From Adiantum capillus-veneris (Eukaryota; Streptophyta; Polypodiopsida; Polypodiales; Pteridaceae), in assembly GCA_014529385.2 (NCBI GenBank), contig CM043953.1, positions 66,255,872 through 66,319,871 on the forward strand: a stretch of DNA of 64,000 bases, written 5' to 3'. Position numbers and translations under genes: made by a program. Below are positions 54,964 through 64,000 of this stretch, one piece after another (the first letter of the stretch is position 1; each line of letters starts with the position of its first letter). The notes under the pieces are model-generated. The model saw nothing but the letters and a program-made list of their open reading frames with translations, was not told where the DNA came from and did no database searches.

Positions 54964-56624
54964 CCATAGATGGGAATCAGGAGAGAGGAGGTGCAAGGGC
55001 ATCGTAGGTAGGCAAGAGGAGAGGGGAGGTGAAAACTTCCAAAGGAGGGGTAGACCGGCATACAGCCAAGGTGAGGGAGAAGGAGCAAGAAGAAGCGTAA
55101 GCAGCAAAAGCAAAAAGGAAGGAGGGTGGGGGGTCTCCTAGGTTTAGTGCGTCTTAGTCATTGCCTAGGATCTCTGAAGTGTAATTGGGGGTTTTAATTT
55201 TTCAGAGCAAGTAGGGGTCTCCACAATTTCAAAAACATAAAAAATCCACAGAAAACATGGCAGCATGGAAAGAGAAGGGTCAACATTAAACAAAATTTCA
55301 AAAGTCGGGAGTTAACAGCAGGCGGCAAAATTATATTGTGAGGTCCCCGTCCCGTCATCAAATCCGCTTGGCAACTGTAGGGTACTTGACTGGTCACTAG
55401 GCCATAATCGTTTAAAAAAAACATAGTCAAGATAGTATCGATTCCAATGGACAGGCTTCCATCACAAGGTAGCTCGAGTCTAAGCCATTAGATAGGTTTC
55501 CTAGTCCTATCTCACAGGGATGATCTCTCACGATTATTAAAATGTTCCTAGGTCTCATCTTCCAAAAGAGAGAAACTCAATTACCTTTATCTCCATACCT
55601 TTCAGAGGCAAGAACATTTGAGACTTCTCGATTCTTGGAAGTTGGCTCAATGAGGTTCTAACTTCGCTTTTGCTAAACGAATAGGGAGCGGAGAGTTTCT
55701 CGACTAATCAAGACCACCCATCCACTGACTCGGCAACCTGAGCCAATCCTCACTTTCCACCCCACACTCACACTTTAATTTTGTTTCCTAATTACTACCA
55801 CATGGTTGTTCATAACATATAGTTCTTTATTAGATTTCCCAACACAAGGTCATTTAAGCATCCCTTCAAATAGTAAAAATCGGCACCAAGACAATCTTTC
55901 CTAAGAAAACTCAACATACAACAATACTTCATAATTATTCTAATACTCTAAAATCGTAGAAAATTCTTACGGTGGATGTTCACTCCATTTGTTGTCATTG
56001 GCTGTCCATACAACCAAAAAGTGCTACACCTCCTGGAGTAACCCTCACGGTGAGTCCATAGAAATGAATTAAGTTGCCTCATAGAAATGGGTCAGCATCA
56101 TACATAGAAATGCACAGCTCATTTGTAGAAACGCGAGCTATCTCCCTGTGATAAAAGGGGAGTTTAGACTAAATCAATATTGGACAATCTCCTTCCTAAT
56201 AATTCAAATCTAAGAAAAAGATTGGGGATCTTGACACTATGGATCGATGGGGATTAGAAGTTGATACACTAATTTTAAACATGGCCACTGAGGAAGGACC
56301 ATTAGTGCTAGAATCTGAAGGGTACAACCTGATAGATGGCAAACCTCTAAAGCGCATACCTGTTGACAGCCCACGCACGCACGCACGCGCGCACGCACAC
56401 ACACAGACCAATAGCTTGCAATTTAGGAGAAATGTGTTATAATATTTAATAAAAAAGTTAAATGTTGCACACTAAGTAAAACACTCTCTATTGTGTGCCT
56501 TGATCTTCCTTCATCTTCTCCAAGCTGTTAACTGTTGGGAGGACAACAATGTTACGAATTTGATTTGGATAGCCCATGCTAAACTAGGGCAGTTGACACC
56601 CTTGAAAATCATGTATATTTTCAA

Positions 56625-56923
56625 GATAAGGGAGAAAGGCCTAGCAGACCTTCTCGTCCATCTCTTTAGGGATTTTTATAGTAATAACTTTGTTATGATG
56701 ACTCCGAAGGAGATTGAACAGACAAAGTACCATGGATACTTAATCCAAGAAATCATCATGGGTATGAGAATGCAGATAAGGGAGAAAGGCCTAGCAGACC
56801 TTCTCATCCATGTCTTTAGGGATTTTTATAGTATTAACTTCGTTATGATGACTCCAAAGGATCCGAAGGAGATTGAACAGACAAAGTACCATGGACACTT
56901 AATCCGAGAAATCAACAAGAGAG
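56625..56923 (+). repeat. Tandem duplication, 150-bp unit x2, in an open frame
   Basis: Units begin at 56625 and 56775 with gataagggagaaaggcctag. Both read REKGLADLL then FRDFYS, NFVMMTP and EIEQTKYHG in the ORF 56491-56949. The second unit has a 9-bp insertion. I do not recognise the protein; it lies just upstream of a decayed gypsy gag and may belong to it. Confidence 0.85.
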
Positions 56924-57129
56924 AATTTGGTGGTATGGCCAATCAATAGGGAAGCATGGTCCAAAGTAGCCACCTCAATGATGGGAATTTGGGAAAAGAT
57001 GTGGATACCACCATTAACTGGAGAAGAGCGGGTGATACCAGGACAAGAAGAGATCCACATGAGTCACACCTACCAAGCAACTGGTTTAGAGGCTTAGTGG
57101 GAGAAACACCGGCTAGGAGAGCAAGTGCA

Positions 57130-60100
57130 AAACACAATGTGGAGTCAAACTAGATGACTTTCAAAAATGGGTCAAAAAATACAACAGATTAGGGGATTTG
57201 TATGACCATTTAGCAAGCTTCATATAGGTCTTGAGAGCCGAGCACATAACAGACTTCCACACTCGGTTTGAGGGGTTTGGAATGACTTTGGAAGGGTAAA
57301 TCCATAACTTGGTTCTAGACCATAGCTCATGGATCGATCACTGATCTACCGACATTGGCCATGAGATTTGTCGGTGCTTGTTCAAAAATGGGAATCACAC
57401 ACAGTTCTATAACACAAATCTATAGCTTTAAACAGAAATAGGGAGAAATTGTGAGAGACTATGTAAATCAAATGAGGCAATACATCAACATATGCCCAAA
57501 GTTGGATATTGCAACTAAGGAAAGACTTGTCTCATTATTCCTAAAAGGTTTACTCAATGAGGAGCTACATGCCATTCTATATATCAAGAAACATACAACT
57601 TGGGAAGCAAGGATGCAATAGACTTAGGGGATAATTGTGAGATCTTCAATCAAGAGAGGTTGTTAAGGATACCTAAAGTGAGCGGACCACAACAACTATA
57701 CTAGCATAGGTATGACCAGCTTTGACTGCTCCTATAAATGCCATTGAAAACATGCTTAAACACATGAATGATATGTTGAGTAACATGCAAAGGATGTCGA
57801 TACGAGGGCCAGGATAGGCTCCACCACAAGGGCAACCAATGGGACAACCTAGACCATTAAAATAGTGTGTTTTTGAGGGAAAATGGACAAACCATGAAAC
57901 AAACGAGAGCTACAACAAGCCTAAATATGATGGAAATGTCCAGTATATACCCATGAGGAAACATAGACAACCAATGTATAGATATCTACCTAACATGGGA
58001 CCGATACAGAAAATGCCTATAGCTACAAAGAGACCACAACCGGTATAAGGTCAACAACCACCTCTATCAAGAATAATGTTGTGTCAATTAAGTATATGAT
58101 CCGTGAAGGGCAAGTGGATGAGTAGGTTCTAGTACAAGTTACGTCTTATAATGAAGCAAATTCGACAACCGTGGGAATAGAGGACGAGTGGTACACTCAG
58201 TCACCTCCTACCATGGTGGAACAAGTTTATCAGGCACCTCCAGATGTAGCATCAATTTACTTTATTGCAAATCACGGAGCCTGACCACCCATGGTAAAGC
58301 AAATTCCCAATCCTAGAATGAGAAATTGCTAGATGCCATTGGAAAATGACTGTCCAGAGCCAGATAAGAACGTCAGACCAGTTGAGGCTTATTGCATGTA
58401 GTGTGGTAAAAAAGGTGGGCATTTTTCTGATGACAGTCCTAGAAATCCAGCTAACAAAGGGAAAGGAGCCATAAATGTAGTGCAAGTCATGCCAAGTAGC
58501 TCCTCTGAAGGTGAACCCACAATTCCAGTTTGGGTAATCAGATCACAAGCCAAAAAACACACACAAAAGAGTGCAAGCGGGTCAGATACATCCAACAAGC
58601 CTTCAAGAGACTCTAAGAGAAAAGGCGCAGATGATACGATCTCAAAAGACAAAAACAATGAAGGAAATTTGAAGAGAAAGTTCAAAAAAGTGATGAGGAA
58701 ATAACACACTTAATGTCATCAAAATTTAGAGAATCGAGGATCCATGTTGGTAGACAAAATATACGAGCCAATCAATGCCGCCTTGAAAGCCTTCCAAGTA
58801 GGAATAAAAGCGAGTCAAACACTAGAAACAAAATGGAAAAACTACCCAGCACTTAACATAAGGACCAATAGGTTTTCTTTGATCACTACTATGATGCCGT
58901 TGACAAATTGGACGAGGAAACACTAACGACTGAGGAGCTTGACTTTGAAAAGGAACATGTCAGGCCAAGCTACTACTCAAGGGAGGGGAGGAAAAGTATT
59001 TTGAGTTTTCAAATCAGCATTGACAAAACAAAACCAAACAAAAACAAAGCAAAAGGATGAAACCAAAGAGAAGGAACCTCCAATGACCAAAACCGAGTGA
59101 GAAGCTAAGTATAATGAGTTGAAATGAATTTAGGAGTTATGGACCATTGAAATGGAGTCCAAGAGTGATAAACTAGGGTAAATAAGTGTTCCTTCCCATT
59201 ATAAGAAGTACACTCTGCAAGATAATTGAATCATAGTGGAGCAACCAATGAGACAGCACAAGGAACCTGGAAAATCCTATGAGGGTCTTGAAAATGACAA
59301 ATGAAATGACCTAGCAGAGTTTGGAGAAGACTCAAAGCCATCGTACATAACTACAGATTTGTCTCAAGAAGAGGAAGAAATCCTCATTAAACCTCCAAAG
59401 GAGTACATGGATGTCTTCGCTTGGGCTTACAAAGATATAAAGGGGGTAGATTCTAAAATTTGTTAGCACACTATCCCTATGAGAAATGATGCTAAACCAT
59501 GTAAACAAAGGCCCTACACCTACAATGAGACATTCGATAAAAAGATCAAGGAAGAGATAGAGAAACTCAAGGAAGTTGAGTTCATCTACAAAATTGAACA
59601 CACCGATTGGGTGTCGCCAATTGTAGTAGTACAAAAAAGAACGAAAAACTTAGAGTTTGTATTAACCTTAAAAAGGCAAATGCTACTACCATATGAGGTT
59701 ATTATCCTCTTTCCATCCTGATCACATTTTAGAGCAGGTAGCTAGAAAAGAAGCTTATAGCTTCTTGGGCAGATTTTCTGAATACAACCAGTTGGCCATA
59801 GATCCAAAGGATCAACATAAAACGGCTTTTGCCATGGGCTGGGAAATGTTTGCATATAGAGTCATGCCTTTTGGGCTGACCAATGCACCAACAATATTCC
59901 AAAGATAAATGAGCCATGCATTCAAAGAGTATGTATAGAATTTCCTATAATTTTACACGGATGATCTTTGTGTGCATTCAATAAAAAGAGAAAACCATTT
60001 TGAGCACCTTACGTGTGTCTTTGAGAAATGCCATCTATATAGCGTTTGTTTAAATCCTGAAAAGTGTATATTCATGGTTAGGCAAGGCAAGATTCTCGAA

Positions 60101-60700
60101 CATATTGTCTCAAAAAATGGTATTGCTACTGATATGAAAAAAGTGGTAGCAATTGCTGAGATGCCTAGACCAATGAGTCTCAAGGAATTTCAGGCATTCA
60201 TGTGGCATTGTGGTTGTTACCATAGATTTGTCTGCATGTATATTATCATTGCAAAATCCATTTATGGTCTTATTACTCACTTTGAATCGATTGAAGAGTG
60301 TGAATCTTCCTTTCAAAGGCTTAAACAAGCTTTGTCATCAACATTGATTTTGAAGACCCCAAACTAGAACAAAGTTTCCATGTGCATGTGGATGCTTCAA
60401 ATCTTTGTATTGATTGCATACTATCTCAACCAAGAGAGGGGACAATGGATTTCCCTATTTCATATGCTAGAAGGTAGCTAAACATTGCAAAAAAGAATTA
60501 CACCATGATTAAAAGAGAAGGCCTTGGAATGGTGTACGCAATCAAGAAATTATGACACTACTTATTGGCTAATATGTTTGTCTTTTTGCGGACCACCAAG
60601 CCTTAGTCTATCTCGTCAACAAGCCATGCAATACAGTTAGGATAGTAAGATGGTTTATCATCCTACTAGAGTTTGACTTTACAGTGGTAGTCAAGATGGG
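57130..60700 (+). pseudogene. Decayed gypsy element (gag, RT, RNase H)
   Basis: Gag-like blocks at 57130-57620 (DDFQKWVKKYN, RDYVNQMRQYINICPKLD). A knuckle near 58396 with a stop in it (CGKKGGHFSDD). RT at 59479-60367: [50 protein letters not shown], and YTDDL at about 59955, then ILEHIVSKNGI. RNase H-like VDASNLCIDCILSQ near 60385. Stops and frameshifts throughout. No LTRs found. The RT style suggests a non-chromovirus lineage (Athila/Tat-like), which is a guess. Confidence 0.8.
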
Positions 60701-60890
60701 TACCATGCATCAACAAGCGGATCACCTCCAAAAGGAGTGGACCATGATTTGCTAGATGCTTATCTATTCTCAATGGAAATTATTCCTAGATGGCTAGAAG
60801 ATCTCATCTCTTTGATGACCATAGCTCAAGTAGTTTGGTCATCATACTTTCTATTCTTCTTAGCACACATTCTATGTAGTTTAGCATACC

Positions 60891-62619
60891 TCATATGATA
60901 AACATTTTACCCAAAATATAGTCTTCACAAACATGTTTGACAGGTGCTTCAAGAGGCGGCAAAGAAGCAACCATATCAAATTTCTGTAAACGCAGCATAC
61001 TAGCAAAATTCAGATGTCCAAAATGTGCATGCCACAGTTTTGCATCTGAAATAGCCCTTGAATTTGCAATTGCATTTGCAAAATTTTGTTCACACTTGTC
61101 ATACAAAGTGAGCTTATATAGGCCACGGCACAAAAGGCCAGATGCAATAATTCCATCACCAAAAATGAGATCATGAACTATACATCTGTCATCCACAAAT
61201 TTGACTACAAGTCCAAGTCTAGCAAGTGTAGATACAGACAAAAGATTCTTCTTGATCCCAGGTACATAAAGTGCATCAACAAGTGTGAAATAACTGCCAT
61301 TTGTAGTAGTAAACACAATCTTTCCAACTCCTTGAACCGGATAAGAGGCATTGTTTGTACAAGTGTCTGAATTCCCATGAGGGATAGACTCAAGAGTGGC
61401 GAACAATTCACGATGTGAGGTAATATGCTTTGTAGCACCACTATTGAAATACCACACATGTGAATCTGCAACAACTGACATGCATGCATCATGGACAACA
61501 GGATTGTAAGTGCACTCTATACTAATAGCCCATTTTGCATCAACATCACCATCATAGTCTCCTTTCACAGAAGACTCAACAATGACTGCATTTGTGGTGG
61601 AACTAGCATTTGGAGTGGAACCACCCTCTTTCTGCTTAGCCTCTTTGGCCTTCAACTTAGGACACTACTTGATCAAGTGATCATTAGCTTTACAATAATG
61701 GCAACGCATCTTCTTTTTGCCCTTATCACGAGAATTCCCAGATGAATTGCTGCCAGCAGAAGCATTAGGAACATGTGATTTTCCACTCGCAGAAGAACCA
61801 TAAGAAGTGGCTGCATTGCTGTTACCACCCTTTCTTTGAGCAACAATAAAAGCATGTTCAACTGCACGTTGTCTAGTCCTCTTTTTCTGGAAAGTGACTT
61901 AGCAATGTGCATAATGCATCAAACTTGACAACTTCAGGATTTCCTTGGGTCATAAGTCTCCAAGTACTAGCAAAAGTTTGGTAAGAATTTGGTAAGGCAT
62001 CAAGAACAGTCTGCACAAGGGAACTGTCTGAAATGACTTCACCTGCAAAAATAAGTTGCTCATTGATATCCTTGACACCAGCAAGGGAAGTGTCCATATC
62101 ATCTTCCTCATGCATAATCTTCGACTCCAGCTCTATATGCAGCAATGCAATTTTTGCCTCATTGCGGCTTGCATAAAGACCAACTAGAATATCCCAAGCC
62201 TGTTTTGCAGATTTTGCTGAACAAAAGTGAGCAGTAATGCTACGCTTCACAGACAATGCAATCAACACATGAGCTTGTGCATCCTTTATATCCCAATGAG
62301 CTTGTTCTATCATAGGCAAAACAACTCTAACAGCAGCAATCCTTGTAGTAAGACGTGCAACATCCTCAACATCGCCTACATCTTCAGAACCAGGACGTAC
62401 ATCAATGCCCTGCACAATATTTAGACACCCTTTGAATAAGCACACTGTTGCATGCTTATAAGATAAGCTACGACACAACCATTGTCTGCACAGAGGCATA
62501 CACATAGGGCATACAACATAGTAGAATAAGGGATTTTCGTCAGCCCAACATACTCTCTCTCTCTCTCTCTCTCTGTGTGTCTCTCTCTCTTTCTTAATTC
62601 TCGATGGTAAAAGTGACAT
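60891..62619 (-). pseudogene. Decayed Copia gag/protease fragment
   Basis: Gag at 62619-61873 (UBN2 region with AKQAWDILVGLYASRNEAKI and LPNSYQTFASTW). The knuckle reads CHYCKANDHLIK, then a TAG where a residue should be, then C. Protease and gag-pre-integrase at 61655-60891: WYFNSGATKHITS (catalytic Asp changed to Asn), VDALYVPGIKKNLLS, and LWHAHFGHLNFASM. Integrase and RT are absent; the left end abuts the decayed gypsy element. Confidence 0.82.
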
Positions 62620-64000
62620 TAGGCATGATTTTACTAAAATATTTCTATGTTGTTATGGTAACAGGAAGGGCCAAGAGCCATCTATTTTTGAAGGGCTAAG
62701 TGTCATCTATTTTGGAGCAGCTAAGAGCCATCTATTTGTAATCCAACAGTGAGTTCTTTCAAGATTGAACAATTCTATCCAGTTGAGTACCCATCAATTC
62801 TAATGGACAAGCAAGAGTCTTGCCATTACTAATTTTTTGGATGTTACTTTAGCATTGCATACTTTAAGTGTGAAGATCAAGTTGAGTTTTGAAAGTCTTA
62901 AATCTCGTAAACGACTTATCTCTACCAAGGTGTATAGATGAACCAAGAATTTCAGACAACACGGATGCTCACAAAAACCCAAGATTATGGAATTTCAGGT
63001 CTAGAAAAGATCCAGTTGTGAATATGATTCCAACTTGAGCGGATCTTCTATTTTTTCTATAGCACTAAGAGTGTCTATACAAGCACAATTTTGGGTTAAG
63101 AACCAACTCATGATTACTAAATCACATGCAAAGTGCTGATGGTCAATTCATCGAACCTTCACACTCGCACTTTCAAGGAAAGAAGTCCACAAGCTGCCAA
63201 GGGGTAGTCGACAAGTTCAACTTCCAAAGTTGACTTCAATAACTGTTAGATAGAATAGACTCTATTGGTCATTGTTGGCTGCTAGGTTGTGCAATTTTCA
63301 TGCAAAGTCTAACCAAGCGGTTTGACATTGTAGAAGCTAACCAAGGGGTTTGGATTGCAAAGGTAGCACCCAAATTTTTTTCACTTGTTTCTTTCAGGTT
63401 TGCAAAGTGAAAATGACTACGGATAAGTGCACGTTATGTTCAACCTCCAGGTATGCATATGATTTGATTTTATTCTCCTTTTGAATATGCTTTGCTCGAA
63501 TTTCTCAAGTTGGATGAATAAGCTTGAATGAATTCATCTCCTTTTCTCTTTAGGGACATGACAAGGTCATGTAAGAGCAAACAATTTTGGGCCACAGTGT
63601 CCCAAATACATTTTTGTATTATGAAATTATGGAACTCTATGGAGGGTTTTCTTGGCCACATGTTGTCACATGGGATACAAAATGGTCTAGGAACTCAAGG
63701 AGTTTGGTTTAGCTAGTGTGGAGCAGGGTTAATGAGGGTTTCTCTCACTCATGTCATTGAGTGTTTCTAGTTATCTCACACACAAGTACATGTCATAATT
63801 GAAGGACATTATTCTTACAGACATCCTTATCTAAGACATATTCCACATGTGAGAATATGAGTCTTTGGGACTCGTGCCTACTATTTTAATTATGTGTCGT
63901 GAAAAAGTCCCTAGGTGTTAGTCACCCCCCTCCTCAAATGTGTCGTTCCTTGACACAACTTCATGGACTGAAGTAGTCTCTTTGGGTTGACGGCTTGCGA
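62620..64000. other. Unassigned right end of window
   Basis: No gene recognised. Three short copies of Ragwgycatctattt lie at about 62672-62738. The rest has only chance ORFs. Confidence 0.45.

Larger units (their letters stand above)
52541..56490. other. Intergenic, no gene recognised
   Basis: About 4 kb with only short chance ORFs. It holds the microsatellites at 52859-52945, 53911-53958 and 54888-54963, and some short repeats (catagaaatg at 56055-56110). Confidence 0.5.

Noticed and set aside
52859-55141. ORFs with Ser-Leu or Arg-Glu runs
   Set aside because: They are translations of CT/GA microsatellites.

Overview
The window looks like nuclear DNA of a vascular land plant with a large, repeat-rich genome. 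The signs are split plant genes with GT..AG introns, many Ty1/copia and Ty3/gypsy elements, long GA/TA/CA microsatellites and TTTAGGG-type telomere-like motifs. A fern or gymnosperm would fit the intron size, but the sequence alone does not settle this. No bacterial, organellar, rRNA, tRNA or CRISPR content was recognised.

Host genes. (1) The 3' four exons of a cytochrome P450 of the CYP704 type (fatty-acid hydroxylase clan) lie at 2-2136 on the plus strand; the 5' part is outside the window. (2) A complete conserved plant gene lies on the minus strand, from an ATG at 49982 to a stop at 7747. It encodes a type II membrane-anchored, SAM-methyltransferase-like protein of the At3g53400/At5g03190 kind. 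I could assemble four exons (49982-49780, 48954-48514, 8635-8520, 8159-7747) with matching splice phases and a 390-residue product. Its second intron is 39,878 bp and holds most of the retroelements in the window. Its leader carries a 97-codon upstream ORF (50343-50050) and a run of 20 G close to the start codon. (3) A decayed SUFB (chloroplast Fe-S scaffold) copy lies at 51212-52540 on the plus strand.

Mobile elements. Between the two convergent genes sits a short gag-only Copia element (2543-6226, TSD CAGAG). Inside the giant intron are a truncated gypsy LTR (9850-10291), a gag-only gypsy element (11851-15796, TSD GTGTG), pieces of a plus-strand gypsy element (about 15.8-23.1 kb), and a nested stack. 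In that stack gypsy element G (23085-23903 and 43670-47323) is split by chromovirus F (23909-43664, TSD TTTTC). F is itself split by chromovirus D (31724-38196, TSD TATTG) and by Copia element H (25866-31407, TSD AGCTA). H has one uninterrupted 1399-codon polyprotein. G also carries a 461-bp hAT-like MITE (45831-46291, TSD GTCAATCC). Beyond the SUFB copy, 52.5-64 kb has no recognisable host gene: it holds microsatellites, a rotted plus-strand gypsy element (57.1-60.7 kb) and a rotted minus-strand Copia fragment (60.9-62.6 kb).

Most interesting points: the reconstruction of a gene across a 40-kb intron filled with sense-oriented gypsy elements; its long candidate regulatory uORF; and a 38-bp block shared at the same LTR position by otherwise different gypsy families, which looks like a common core promoter or transcription start.
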